This document shows, one piece after another, positions 27,924 through 37,106 of a stretch of DNA of 64,000 nucleotides. The notes under the pieces are model-generated. The model had not been told where the DNA came from. It worked only from the letters and a program-made list of their open reading frames with translations, and did not search any database. Positions within the stretch are counted from its first letter, which is position 1. Each line of letters opens with the position of its first letter. Source of the stretch: Halococcus saccharolyticus DSM 5350 (GTDB lineage: Archaea > Halobacteriota > Halobacteria > Halobacteriales > Halococcaceae); the NCBI RefSeq assembly GCF_000336915.1, contig NZ_AOMD01000014.1, positions 1 through 64,000 on the forward strand, given 5' to 3'. Position numbers and translations under genes: made by a program.

Positions 27924-28486
27924 CGCTGCCCCGCGCGTCTGGCGAGCGCGTCGATCGCGTGACGCGCGCGCCGCTTGATCGTCGGCTCGGGGCTGAGCGA
28001 CAGCCGGAGCTGGGTGGCCAGCGACACGTCCGCGTCGGGTTCGTCGGCGAAGAAGGCCGCCGCGTGAGGATCGTCGGTCCACGTCCCGTTCGCGAGTGCG
28101 TCGCGGGCTGCGTCTTCGACGAGGCCGTCGCGGACGAGCACCGCGATCGCGGTCGCTTCGAGCCGATCACGAACTTTTCGGCGGTCGCGCGCGCGGTTTA
28201 GCCGGCCGGGCGACGCCATCGCTGCGAGCTGCCGGTCGAACCCGTCACCCGGTGTCGCGTGGGACTGTGCCCGTTCCACTGCAGGCAGGGTCGGCCGGCG
28301 GTCCGTCGTGCCGAGTCGCGCCCGGACCGCCATCCCGGCGAGGACGAGTGCGACGATCCCGACGCCCGTGAGGATCGCGGCGTTCGGTCGGATACCGCTC
28401 CCCAGTCCGGGCGCGACCGCGACCGCGAGTCCGCCCACGACCAACGCGAGGCCGAGAGCCAGACCGAGCCGTCGACCCCGACTCAT
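27920..28486 (-). CDS. Membrane protein of the DUF58 cluster, DUF7269-like
   Basis: A 188-residue protein with two N-terminal helices (LGLALGLALVVGGLAVAVA and AAILTGVGIVALVLAGMAV) and a basic cytoplasmic domain containing RLNRARDRRKVRDRLEATAI and a C-terminal KRRARHAIDALARR helix. The place between DUF4129 and DUF58 genes and the four-base overlaps on both sides fit the haloarchaeal proteins I recall as DUF7269; that name is from memory. Function unknown. Confidence 0.72.
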   Translation of the reverse strand: MSRGRRLGLALGLALVVGGLAVAVAPGLGSGIRPNAAILTGVGIVALVLAGMAVRARLGTTDRRPTLPAVERAQSHATPGDGFDRQLAAMASPGRLNRARDRRKVRDRLEATAIAVLVRDGLVEDAARDALANGTWTDDPHAAAFFADEPDADVSLATQLRLSLSPEPTIKRRARHAIDALARRAGQR

Positions 28487-29388
28487 CGATCCTCCGCGTA
28501 CTCGCGTTCGATCCGTCGGAGCGCGGTCACGGCCCGGTGCTCACGATCGTCGGTGACGCGCCGGCCGCCGTAGCGAACGGTGCGAAACAAGTCGGTGAGT
28601 TCGTCGACATCGTTCCGAGTCATCCCGGCGTCGGTCGCGGCGCGGGCGAACTCCCGCGGCGTGCTCGACCCGGGGTTGGCGACGTCGAGGTGGTCGGTCA
28701 TCTCCTCCCACGCGCGGTACACTTCGTTCGTCGCCTCGCCCTCCTCGTCGATCCGGTCGGCCGCCCGACCGGCGGCGCGACCCACGCTGGCGGCGACGTC
28801 CGTCGTCGGATCGTCGGGCTCGGCCTCGGTGTCGGGCTCGTCCTCACCGTCAATCCGAGCGAAGTGAAACAATACGACAACACCGACGACCAGCACGAGC
28901 CCGACGAGCACCGCGAGCGCCGGTGATTCGGTCGTGACCGTTCGTGCGCCGTCGGTGAGTGAGCCACCGCCCGGGAGCGTGGGTTTCCGATCGCCAAGGA
29001 AACCACCTCGACCGGACTGGCTGCGCGAGCCGAGCCGGGAGACGAGGAAGTACAGCAACAGCACGCCCGCGGCGAGGGCCGCCGAGATGACGGCAAGGCT
29101 GCGGAGGTCGTCCCGCCACGCGTAGAGGCCGACGAGCAACGCCGCGATGAGCAGGACAGCGAGGATGCGGCGGACGAGCGGTGGGATCGCAGACGGTTCG
29201 GACGACTCGCTCGGTGGCGGTTGACCGAGATCGAGCGTCTCGCCGCTACCGGGGCCGGCGGCGTCGCCGTCGCTGACACCCATCCCTCCACCACCCGACT
29301 CGATTCGGTCGAGCGTCGCCGCGCCGACGCCGAGCGCCACCACGGCGAGGACGGCGATCAGGACGGGCCCGAGCGCGTCGCGGTTCAC
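28483..29388 (-). CDS. DUF4129 domain-containing membrane protein
   Basis: A 301-residue protein and first gene of the cluster. It has an N-terminal helix, a pair of helices near residues 75-120, another near residue 160, and a C-terminal DUF4129 domain (NEVYRAWEEMTDHLDV, STPREFARAATDAG, LTDLFRTVRYGG), which resembles the region found at the end of some transglutaminase-like membrane proteins. No transglutaminase catalytic triad is present and no such gene follows. The operon order is DUF4129, DUF7269-like, DUF58, membrane protein. Confidence 0.85.
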   Translation of the reverse strand: MNRDALGPVLIAVLAVVALGVGAATLDRIESGGGGMGVSDGDAAGPGSGETLDLGQPPPSESSEPSAIPPLVRRILAVLLIAALLVGLYAWRDDLRSLAVISAALAAGVLLLYFLVSRLGSRSQSGRGGFLGDRKPTLPGGGSLTDGARTVTTESPALAVLVGLVLVVGVVVLFHFARIDGEDEPDTEAEPDDPTTDVAASVGRAAGRAADRIDEEGEATNEVYRAWEEMTDHLDVANPGSSTPREFARAATDAGMTRNDVDELTDLFRTVRYGGRRVTDDREHRAVTALRRIEREYAEDR

Positions 29389-29551
29389 ACCTCCACACCG
29401 GTCCCCCGAGGTGTTGAACGTTCCGTCGATTCAGGAGGTTGACGACGCGTACTCCGATGGACAGCGGTCGCACGGTCGAGTAGCCAATCACTCCTATTTT
29501 CGATCGTGGGCCGTGTTATCGCCTCTTTCGGGTCGAAACACAGCCGAACGT

Positions 29552-29557
29552 TTTATT
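29552..29557 (+). promoter_or_regulatory. TATA-like box for the four-gene ABC operon
   Basis: TTTTAT within an AT-rich stretch gives an expected start of transcription near 29580, leaving a leader of about 165 bases before ATG 29745. The leader holds a 33-codon ORF at 29580-29681 (MNEEKPRSDTHGG) of doubtful meaning. No gene is supported elsewhere in 29389-29744. Confidence 0.45.
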
Positions 29558-29732
29558 TCACATGCGGTGATGTTTCCGGATGAATGAGGAGAAACCGCGA
29601 TCCGACACCCACGGCGGGATTCGTCCGTCTCGGTGTCGGCACGAACGGTCTCACCGCTCCAGCAGACGACGGGACGAGTGAGGGCCGTCTCGGGACCGTG
29701 CCGCGCCGTCGATCAGCCACCATCGTCTCCGT

Positions 29733-29737
29733 GGAGG
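29733..29737 (+). promoter_or_regulatory. Shine-Dalgarno site of the first ABC ATPase
   Basis: GGAGG, seven bases before ATG 29745 and only four before GTG 29742. It decides for the ATG and shows that this operon, unlike many here, is translated from a leadered transcript. Confidence 0.6.
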
Positions 29738-29744
29738 CCCAGTG

Positions 29745-30719
29745 ATGTCGGCCATCGAACTCGACAACGTCACGAAGCGATTCGGCGACGTTACCGCGCT
29801 CGAAAACTGTGATCTCGACGTCCACGAGGGCGAGATCTACGGGTTCCTCGGGCCCAACGGAGCAGGGAAGTCGACCACGATCAACATCCTGCTCGACTTC
29901 ATCCGGCCGACGGGCGGCAGTGCGCAAGTGCTCGGCCACGACGCCCAGGCCGAGAGCCAGCGCATCCGCGAGCGCGTCGGCGTCCTCCCCGAAGGGTTCG
30001 ACGTGTACAACCGGCTGACCGGCCGCCAGCACCTCGAGTTCGCCATCAACTCGAAGGGTAGCGACGACGATCCCGACGCGCTCGCCGAGCGAGTGGGGAT
30101 CGCCGACGCGATCGATCGGAAGGCCGGTGGCTACTCGAAAGGGATGGCCCAGCGACTGGTACTCGGGATGGCGCTCGTCGGCCAGCCCGATCTGTTGATC
30201 CTCGACGAACCTTCGACGGGACTCGACCCCAACGGCGCGCGCGAGATGCGCGAGATCATCCGGGCCGAGAACGACCGCGGCGCGACGGTGTTCTTCTCGA
30301 GTCATATCCTCGGCCAGGTCGACGCGATCTGTGACCGCGTGGGCATTCTCCGTGGCGGTGAACTCGTCGCCGAGGACACCGTCGAGGGGCTGCGCGACGC
30401 CACGAGTGCGGAAGCGACGCTCGTCGTCGAGGTCGATCGCGTGCCCGACGGCGTGCTCGACGAGCTCCGCGCCCTCCCGGCCGTCTCGGACGCGACCGTC
30501 GAGGGGACCACGATCCGGGCGTCGTGTGACGATGCGGCGAAAACCAAAGTGCTGGGAACCATCGAGGACGCCGGCGCGACCGTCGAGGACTTCTCGACCG
30601 AGGACGCCTCGCTCGAGGAGCTGTTCGCCTCCTACACCAACGACAGTCCCGGACGGTCGACCGGCAGAAGCGGCGGGGCGGATGAACAGGCCGGCAAGCA
30701 GGAGGAGGTCCGAACGTGA
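29745..30719 (+). CDS. ABC transporter ATP-binding protein
   Basis: A 324-residue ATPase of the ABC-2 (drug/NosF-like) class. Walker A GPNGAGKST, signature YSKGMAQRLVLG, Walker B LLILDEPSTGLDP and the switch histidine in FFSSHIL are all present. A C-terminal extension of about 100 residues (TLVVEVDRVPDGVLDEL) resembles the regulatory domain of DrrA-type exporters. Its stop overlaps the GTG of the permease gene, so they form one exporter. Substrate unknown. Confidence 0.92.
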   Translation: MSAIELDNVTKRFGDVTALENCDLDVHEGEIYGFLGPNGAGKSTTINILLDFIRPTGGSAQVLGHDAQAESQRIRERVGVLPEGFDVYNRLTGRQHLEFAINSKGSDDDPDALAERVGIADAIDRKAGGYSKGMAQRLVLGMALVGQPDLLILDEPSTGLDPNGAREMREIIRAENDRGATVFFSSHILGQVDAICDRVGILRGGELVAEDTVEGLRDATSAEATLVVEVDRVPDGVLDELRALPAVSDATVEGTTIRASCDDAAKTKVLGTIEDAGATVEDFSTEDASLEELFASYTNDSPGRSTGRSGGADEQAGKQEEVRT

Positions 30720-31606
30720 GCACGCTCGCGGTCGCGCGCAAGGACTTCAGCGACGCGGTCCGGTCGCGCTCGCTGATCGCGCTCGTGGCTTTGTTCGTGC
30801 TTTTCGCTGGCGGCGCGACCTACCTGGTAGCGGAGGTGCTTGGTGGTAGTGGTGGCGGCACGGAAGGCCTTCCGCCAGTGTTCGGACTGTTCATCGCGTT
30901 GATCACTCCTATTACGGTACTCGTTCCGCTGATCGGCGTGATGACCGGCTACAAGTCGATCGTCGGTGAGCGCGAGAGCGGCAGCGTGAAGCTCCTGCTC
31001 TCACTGCCACACACCCGACGCGACGTGGTCGCCGGGAAAACCATCGGGCGGACAGCGGTGTTCGCCGTCGCCATCATCGTCGGCTTCGCCGTCGCGGCAG
31101 CGGTCGCGTTCGTGTCCTACGGGTCGTTCCCTGCTGTGGAATACGCGGGGTTCACGCTGATGACGATCGTGTTCGGGCTGGTGTATCTGGTCTTCGCGGT
31201 CGGGATGTCGGCTGCGACCGGTTCGACATCGATCGCGCTCTGGATCTCGCTCGGGCTCTTTGCCTTGTTCCAGTTCCTCTGGGGATTCGTCGTCAATCTG
31301 TTGGTCTGGGTGGTCAACGGGTTCAGTAGCCCGGCGAACTTCTCGCTTCTCACCGGCTACGTTACGTTCGGCGAGAACGCAGTCGTCCCGCCCGATTGGT
31401 ACCGACTCGTCGTAAGCCTCAACCCGAGCAGCGCGTATCAGAGCACGCTCGGGACGATCTTCAGTCAGGATCTGAACTTCGGCGTCAGCCAATCGCAGTC
31501 ACTGCCGTACTACCTCCAGGACTGGTTCGGCTTCGTCGTCCTTGCCATCTGGCTGGTCGTGCCGCTCGTGCTCGGCTATCTCCGATTCAACCGCTCGGAC
31601 CTGTAG
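30716..31606 (+). CDS. ABC-2 type permease (NosY-like)
   Basis: A 296-residue permease with six hydrophobic helices; it begins MSTLAVARKDFSDAVRSR, the amphipathic elbow typical of ABC-2 permeases, and carries the GYKSIVGERESGSVKLLLSLP motif found in NosY and related proteins. The GTG start overlaps the preceding ATPase gene by four bases. It is the membrane half of the first exporter pair. Substrate unknown. Confidence 0.9.
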   Translation: MSTLAVARKDFSDAVRSRSLIALVALFVLFAGGATYLVAEVLGGSGGGTEGLPPVFGLFIALITPITVLVPLIGVMTGYKSIVGERESGSVKLLLSLPHTRRDVVAGKTIGRTAVFAVAIIVGFAVAAAVAFVSYGSFPAVEYAGFTLMTIVFGLVYLVFAVGMSAATGSTSIALWISLGLFALFQFLWGFVVNLLVWVVNGFSSPANFSLLTGYVTFGENAVVPPDWYRLVVSLNPSSAYQSTLGTIFSQDLNFGVSQSQSLPYYLQDWFGFVVLAIWLVVPLVLGYLRFNRSDL

Positions 31607-31631
31607 TTCGCTTTCCACTCCATCCGTCACG

Positions 31632-32390
31632 ATGTACGCCATCGAAACCACCGATCTGACGAAACGCTACGGATCGACGACCGCGGTCGAGGGGCTCAAC
31701 CTCGCGATCCCCGAGGGGGTCGTGTACGGCTTTTTGGGCCCGAACGGCGCGGGCAAGACCACCACGATGCGGATGCTCACGACGCTGACCACGCCCACGA
31801 GCGGCTCGGCACGGATAGCGGGGCACTCGGTTACAACCCGCGACGACGTGGTGGGTCACATCGGCTACCTCCCGGAGGAGCCCCCGCTGTACGACGAGCT
31901 CACCGGCCGCGAACAGCTCGACTACATCGCCGGACTCCGGGACGTGCCGGCCGAGCAAAGCGACGAGCGAATCGGGTCGCTGCTCGATCGGTTCGATCTG
32001 ACGGCCGACGCCGACGATCGAATCTCGACGTACTCGAAGGGGATGAAACAGAAGACCGGGATCATCCAGGCGCTGCTCCACGATCCAGACGTGGTGTTTC
32101 TCGACGAACCTACTTCAGGACTCGACCCACGGGCCGCGCGCACGGTCCGAAACACCATCGCGGAGCTGGTCGCGGGCGACACCACCGTGTTCCTCTCGAC
32201 GCACATCCTGCCCGTCGTAGAAGAGCTCGCCAACGAGGTCGGCGTGCTCTACGAGGGGTCGCTGGTCGCCGAGGGGCCGCCCGATGCGCTGACCGAGCGG
32301 ATGGAGACCGGTGAGGAGAGCACCCTCGAGGATGTCTTCCTCGAAGTCACCGGTGGCACCGAGGACCCGGCGACCCCAGAGCATGAGTGA
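31632..32390 (+). CDS. ABC transporter ATP-binding protein (second pair)
   Basis: A 252-residue ATPase. Walker A is GPNGAGKTT, signature YSKGMKQKTGI, Walker B VVFLDEPTSGLDP and switch region FLSTHIL. It has only a short C-terminal tail, unlike the first ATPase. The longer reading frame starting at 31542 lies inside the upstream permease gene and is rejected. It ends eight bases inside the next permease gene. Confidence 0.91.
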   Translation: MYAIETTDLTKRYGSTTAVEGLNLAIPEGVVYGFLGPNGAGKTTTMRMLTTLTTPTSGSARIAGHSVTTRDDVVGHIGYLPEEPPLYDELTGREQLDYIAGLRDVPAEQSDERIGSLLDRFDLTADADDRISTYSKGMKQKTGIIQALLHDPDVVFLDEPTSGLDPRAARTVRNTIAELVAGDTTVFLSTHILPVVEELANEVGVLYEGSLVAEGPPDALTERMETGEESTLEDVFLEVTGGTEDPATPEHE

Positions 32391-34197
32391 GGCGGGCTGG
32401 CTCCGCCACGGCCTCTCGATCGGTGTCGTGGAGTTCCGGCGGACAGTCCGCGGAATGCGCCGGAACAAGGGACGACTCGCGTTGCTCGTCTTCGGCGTCG
32501 GATTCTGGACCGTCTCGATCGCCGGGTTGGCCATACTGTTCACCGCCCCGCTCCGCTCGCTCGACGCGCCGATCGCGCTCCCGGCGGCCACCCGCGGCGG
32601 AGCGGCGCTGGCGTGGCTGTTCGGGGTGTACATTGTCGGCCAGCGCGTCCTGAGCCAGTACAGCCACGTCGATAGCGAGGCAGGGATGCTTACGACGGTT
32701 TCGGCCCGGAGCGTCGCGACCGGCCTCGTGATCGCTGAACTCCTCCGAGCGGCGTCGTATCTCCTCGCCCCGCTGCTCGTCGTGACCGGCTTGGTGGTCT
32801 ATATCTTCGGAACGCCGCTCGGGATCGCGACGATCCCGCTCGCTGCCGGGCTGTTCGCGCTCACTGCGACGATCGTCGGCAGCGGGATCGGCTACGCCGG
32901 CGCGTTGCTGGTGGCGCGGTCGCGGTTCGTCGCCAGATACAAGACGATCATCGGTGTTGCGATCGTAACGGTGATCTTCGGCGGATACGCTGCGGTCGTG
33001 TTTTTCGGAACGGATGAACTCGGGATCGGTCCGGCGCTGCTCGCGTGGCTCCCTGTTGGATGGTTCGTCGATCTCGCCGCCATCGGGTCGCCGCTCGCGT
33101 TCTCGACGGGCCGCGTGGCCGGTGTGCTCGTCGCCACGCTCGCGGTGCTCGGCGTGGGCGGCTGGGCGATCGAACGGCTGACGACCGCACTCTGGTTCGC
33201 GGACCCGGTTGAGCCGACGCGGGATGAAACCGACGAGGCCGACGCCGCCGATGCCACGTCCCACACCGCCACTGCCACCCGCACCGACACCAATTCGACG
33301 GGCGGCGATGGGGCGCTGACGGCGGCGCTCGGTTCTTTCGGGGCGATGCTCCCGAAACGCGCAAGCCGGCCGACCCGTTGCGTCGCGGCGAAGGCGCTCG
33401 TCCGGACGTGGCGGAACCCGAGTCGACTCACGATCCTGCTCACACCGGTCATAATCGCGGTGGTCTCGGTGTTCAACGCCACCCAGTTCGGTGCGGCGCT
33501 GGCGGTCGCGCCGGTCGCGATCGTCCTGTTGGTCCCGTGGCTCGCCGGCGCGACGTTCGGGCTGAATCCCTTCGGCGACGAGGGGGCGGTGCTGCCGGCG
33601 ACGCTCACGGGCGGCATCTCGGGGCGGGCGTTCGTCCGCGGGCTCGCGCTGCCCGGGCTCGTGGCTGGCCTCCCGTTGACGATCGCGCTCACGTTTGCCG
33701 CCGGCTGGTTCAGCCCCTACTCGCCGCTCGACATCGCGGGCCTTGCGGTCCTCGGCGGGGTGCTGGTCGCCGCCGCGGTCGGACTCGCGCCCGTGATCGG
33801 GATGCGGATCCCCCGGTTCAGCACGTTCAGCGTCCGTGGGAGTCGTGACGTGGTACCGCCGAGTATCACCGCGGGGATCGTCTACACGATCGTCCTCGTC
33901 GTACCCGGCGTTCTCGCGGCGGTCGCGCTGGTCGTGCCGGCGCTCCTGCGGGGCTTTCTCGCTGCGCTGAGTAGCGGTGTGATTCCCTTCGTGCTGCGGT
34001 GGCTCGGCGATCGCGGCGTGCCGCTCGTGACTGGGCCGGCTCCGTGGTTCGAGGGACTCGGTCCCGCGATCCGGGGGCTGGCAACGATTGAGGTTCGGGC
34101 CGGTGGCTACGCGCTGCCGTTACTGGTCCTACTCGTGGGTGGTCTCCTCGGCTATCGAGCCGCGGCACGCCGCTTCGACACGTACGAAATCACGTGA
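32383..34197 (+). CDS. Large ABC transporter permease (second pair)
   Basis: A 604-residue membrane protein with about twelve or more hydrophobic helices in two blocks separated by an acidic, Thr-rich cytoplasmic linker (from DPVEPTRDETDEADAAD to about residue 330). The second block has a large loop with GLNPFGDEGAVLPATLTGG, a motif of the haloarchaeal and bacterial ABC-2 permease type found beside such ATPases. It overlaps the ATPase gene by eight bases. The two-block layout suggests a single-chain equivalent of a permease dimer. Substrate unknown. Confidence 0.83.
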   Translation: MSEAGWLRHGLSIGVVEFRRTVRGMRRNKGRLALLVFGVGFWTVSIAGLAILFTAPLRSLDAPIALPAATRGGAALAWLFGVYIVGQRVLSQYSHVDSEAGMLTTVSARSVATGLVIAELLRAASYLLAPLLVVTGLVVYIFGTPLGIATIPLAAGLFALTATIVGSGIGYAGALLVARSRFVARYKTIIGVAIVTVIFGGYAAVVFFGTDELGIGPALLAWLPVGWFVDLAAIGSPLAFSTGRVAGVLVATLAVLGVGGWAIERLTTALWFADPVEPTRDETDEADAADATSHTATATRTDTNSTGGDGALTAALGSFGAMLPKRASRPTRCVAAKALVRTWRNPSRLTILLTPVIIAVVSVFNATQFGAALAVAPVAIVLLVPWLAGATFGLNPFGDEGAVLPATLTGGISGRAFVRGLALPGLVAGLPLTIALTFAAGWFSPYSPLDIAGLAVLGGVLVAAAVGLAPVIGMRIPRFSTFSVRGSRDVVPPSITAGIVYTIVLVVPGVLAAVALVVPALLRGFLAALSSGVIPFVLRWLGDRGVPLVTGPAPWFEGLGPAIRGLATIEVRAGGYALPLLVLLVGGLLGYRAAARRFDTYEIT

Positions 34198-34215
34198 GGC
34201 ACTCTCTCCTCCCGA

Positions 34216-35406
34216 TCAACCCCATCTGGTCGCGGTCACGGCGACGATTCCGAGACAAAACGCCACGATCCCCGCCCCGAGCAGCGTCTCGGTGTAGCCG
34301 ACGGCCGTGCCGAGCCCCACGAACACCGGGGGGCCGACGGTCGTGCCCGCCCGGATGATGCTCGTCCGGAGCGACATGATCCCGCCCCGGAACTCGTCGG
34401 GCGTGACCGCGTTCAACGCGGTGTCGGTGACCGGTTCGGCGAACGCCTGCCCGATCCCGAACAGGAAGAGTGCGCCCGCGATCGCAACCACCGAGTTCGC
34501 GAGTGCGATCGCCGCGAGCCCGAGGCCGTACACCACGAACCCGAGCGGGATGAGCTGAGCGCTCGACACGTGCCGGAGCAGTCGGCCGGTCTGGGAGGAC
34601 GTGAGCCCCATCGTCACCGCGGGCAGCGCGAGGAGCAAGCCGATGATCCCCGAGGAAAACCCGTACCGGTCGTCGAGCACGAACGGGACTGCTGTCAGCT
34701 GTGCGCCGTAGAGGATCACGAAGATGCCGAAGATGGCGACGTAGAGGCTCAAAACTTTGCGTCCCGGAACGGCCTTCACCGCGTCGACGACGTAGCCGAG
34801 ACCCGTCCTGCGCCGATCGAGCGTCGGTTCGTCGAGCGCGCCGATCCCCACGAGCCCGACGACGATCCCGAGCGCGAAACAGGCGAACGGTGCGGCCGAC
34901 GAGATCGTGGCGAGCACGCCACCGAGTAGTGGGTAGCCCGCCGCGCCGATCGCGAGGATCGCGGCGTTGAGCCCGATCAGCGTGTTCCGGAGCTCACCCG
35001 AGAACAGATCGCCGATCAGCGTGACCGTGAGACTCGTCACCGCACTCCCGGCCACACCCTGGAGCACGCGGAGTCCGAGGATCGCCCGGAAGCTGTCGAT
35101 AAGCACGATCGCCCCGCCGGCGATCCCGAACCCAAGCAACGCCGGCACCAGCAGCCACTTGCGCCCGACGCGATCGGCGAGCAGGCCGACGAACGGCGTG
35201 AAAACGACGCCGGGAAGCGTGTACGCCGAGACGAGGAGGCTGGCGTCGGCGGCCGTGATCCCCCACGCCGCCTGGATCGCCGGCAGCGCGGGGCTGATGA
35301 GCGAGACGCCCATCACCGTGATCAGCGTGCTCGCGAAGATCACGAGCACCGACGGGGAGCGCCACGGACTCTCGAATCGTGTCGAGTGGACGGTTTCGCC
35401 GGACAT
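34216..35406 (-). CDS. MFS transporter
   Basis: A 396-residue major facilitator protein with twelve expected helices. Motif A in the loop after helix 2 reads GLLADRVGRKWLL; the second half has a weaker counterpart. The N-terminal ITVMGVSLISPALPAIQ and SLLVSAYTLP match drug-efflux type carriers of the Bcr/EmrB group. MSGETVHSTRF at 35406 is taken as the start; the 49-residue extension to 35553 shows no transport-protein features. Convergent with the ABC operon. Substrate unknown. Confidence 0.87.
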   Translation of the reverse strand: MSGETVHSTRFESPWRSPSVLVIFASTLITVMGVSLISPALPAIQAAWGITAADASLLVSAYTLPGVVFTPFVGLLADRVGRKWLLVPALLGFGIAGGAIVLIDSFRAILGLRVLQGVAGSAVTSLTVTLIGDLFSGELRNTLIGLNAAILAIGAAGYPLLGGVLATISSAAPFACFALGIVVGLVGIGALDEPTLDRRRTGLGYVVDAVKAVPGRKVLSLYVAIFGIFVILYGAQLTAVPFVLDDRYGFSSGIIGLLLALPAVTMGLTSSQTGRLLRHVSSAQLIPLGFVVYGLGLAAIALANSVVAIAGALFLFGIGQAFAEPVTDTALNAVTPDEFRGGIMSLRTSIIRAGTTVGPPVFVGLGTAVGYTETLLGAGIVAFCLGIVAVTATRWG

Positions 35407-35624
35407 CAGTCCACGCGACCGAACGCCACGATCCACGACCGATCGATCTGCCTCGACGATCCGCACCGTTCGCCCGTCATCGCAACCACGGCCGCTCCAC
35501 GCCGCCCGGCCACCCCATCGGCCAACCGATTGCGGCACGCTCGCCTGCTCCAACAGTCATTACCGGCAGCTACCCGATCGACCCATTTACGGCTTCAGAC
35601 TCGCCGACGCACTGCGAATCGGTA

Positions 35625-36938
35625 TCACGAATCGCCCTCGGGTGCCGTTCGCCGGCCGGCCGATCGGCGATCGTCGGCCCGCTCGCGTCGCCTGAACCCG
35701 AACTCGAAGAGGACGCCCGCGATGATCCCGGCAGCGGTCGCGTAGACGAACCCCCAGAGCATCTCGGTCTCGATCCGCGACGCCGACACGCCCGGGACGA
35801 GCAGGAACTCCGTTCCGAGCCAGAGGTCGGAGACCCAACTTCCGACCGCCCAGACGCCGGCGGCCGCCGTGGTGGTCATCACCACGACCACCACCGCGAA
35901 CGTCGGCGTCATCTCCACAGGGGTGAAGGCGTCGAGCTCGGCCGCGACGATCAGCGCGAGCCCCGCAAAGGAGAGCGCGGTGACGAACGCGTTCGAGAGG
36001 GGTCCCTCGGCGAACACGCGACCGATGAGCGGGAGACCGGCAAGGGCGAGGAGGCCCCACGGCAGCATCACCTCGGGTGTCCGGTAGGCGAGCGCCGGCA
36101 CGAGCGCGAGGCCGGCGACCGCCACGCCGAACGCGACCCACAACAGGTCGGCCGCGACCGCACGTTCGATGGTGACGAGGCCGATCACTGCGAGCACGAT
36201 CCATGACCGCCGTGCGTTCGTGCGATCGTGTTCGATGAGTCCGTCGAGCGGGTCGCCGTTCGCGGCGGGGGCGGAGCGAGCGGATCGTATCGAGCGCCCG
36301 CGTGGCCCTCCGATCGAATCGAGGCGCGCGACTAGGGCGTCGACGACCTCACTCACCGCGCCGGTGCCGAACGCGGCGACGAGGACAGCCCCCACCGTGT
36401 CGAAGACGAGATCGAGCAGCGAGTCGTCGAGCCCGTACTGCACGAGGACGGGGTCGAGCCCGAGCGCCGCCGACGCGATCCGCGAGGCGAACTCCAGCAC
36501 CTCCCAGAACACGCCGAACGCGAGGGTGAAGATCAGGATGAACACCCCGAGGAATCGCGGCGGAAGGTAGATGTCGTCGCGATGGACGTCGATCGCGCGG
36601 GCGGTGACGTAGCCCACCGCGGCGACGATGGTCGCCGACAGTGTGTGCGTGACGTGATCCCACCACCAGACGTCGTCGTAGAGTCCGAGCATCCCGATCG
36701 TGTGGAGAAAGAGCGCGGTCGTGATCCAGAGTGTCAGCCCCGCGTCGAGCGGGATGCGGTAGTCCCGTGCCAACAGTGCGGGGAGGAACGTCGCAGCGAG
36801 CGCGAGTGCGGCGTTGACCACCACGCTCGCGTTGCGGGTTACGAGCCCCACGATCAGTATCAGCGCGATCGCGACCTGCATCGCGCGGCTCGCGATCCGC
36901 TGGTGGCGTGGCGTGATTTCGATGCCGGCGAGCCGCAT
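35625..36938 (-). CDS. DUF2238-like membrane protein with extra C-terminal membrane domain
   Basis: A 437-residue protein. The N-terminal half (residues 1-220) has six or seven helices and the pattern of DUF2238/YjdF: YDDVWWWDHVTHTLSATIV, then FWEVLEFASR and DSLLDLVFDTVGAV. The C-terminal half adds about six further helices and a basic tail rich in Arg. The long upstream reading frame to 37856 is rejected because AACATAAC (GTTATGTT on the coding strand) stands about 30 bases before 36938 and the helices begin there. Function unknown. Confidence 0.77.
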   Translation of the reverse strand: MRLAGIEITPRHQRIASRAMQVAIALILIVGLVTRNASVVVNAALALAATFLPALLARDYRIPLDAGLTLWITTALFLHTIGMLGLYDDVWWWDHVTHTLSATIVAAVGYVTARAIDVHRDDIYLPPRFLGVFILIFTLAFGVFWEVLEFASRIASAALGLDPVLVQYGLDDSLLDLVFDTVGAVLVAAFGTGAVSEVVDALVARLDSIGGPRGRSIRSARSAPAANGDPLDGLIEHDRTNARRSWIVLAVIGLVTIERAVAADLLWVAFGVAVAGLALVPALAYRTPEVMLPWGLLALAGLPLIGRVFAEGPLSNAFVTALSFAGLALIVAAELDAFTPVEMTPTFAVVVVVMTTTAAAGVWAVGSWVSDLWLGTEFLLVPGVSASRIETEMLWGFVYATAAGIIAGVLFEFGFRRRERADDRRSAGRRTAPEGDS

Positions 36939-36965
36939 GGTTCCCCTAACCGTACGTTCTCCAGT

Positions 36966-36973
36966 AACATAAC
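36966..36973 (-). promoter_or_regulatory. TATA-like box for the DUF2238-like gene
   Basis: GTTATGTT on the minus strand, 28-35 bases before ATG 36938. It supports this start and a short or absent leader. Confidence 0.4.
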
Positions 36974-37106
36974 CGTAGAGGACGATGTCTCCCCCGGAGC
37001 GACTGAGTGATGACCGTCGGCTCTCGATCAGGCGGCGAGAGTCGCTCAAACGCCCGCTCGACGCAGGACGATACTGGCTTATGGATCCGGCACGTATCCG
37101 GTTTCG

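Noticed and set aside
29580-29681. 33-codon ORF at the expected start of the ABC operon transcript
   Set aside because: Its position fits a leaderless uORF, but the Arg/Ser/His-rich product is unlike haloarchaeal proteins. Kept only as a note on the leader.
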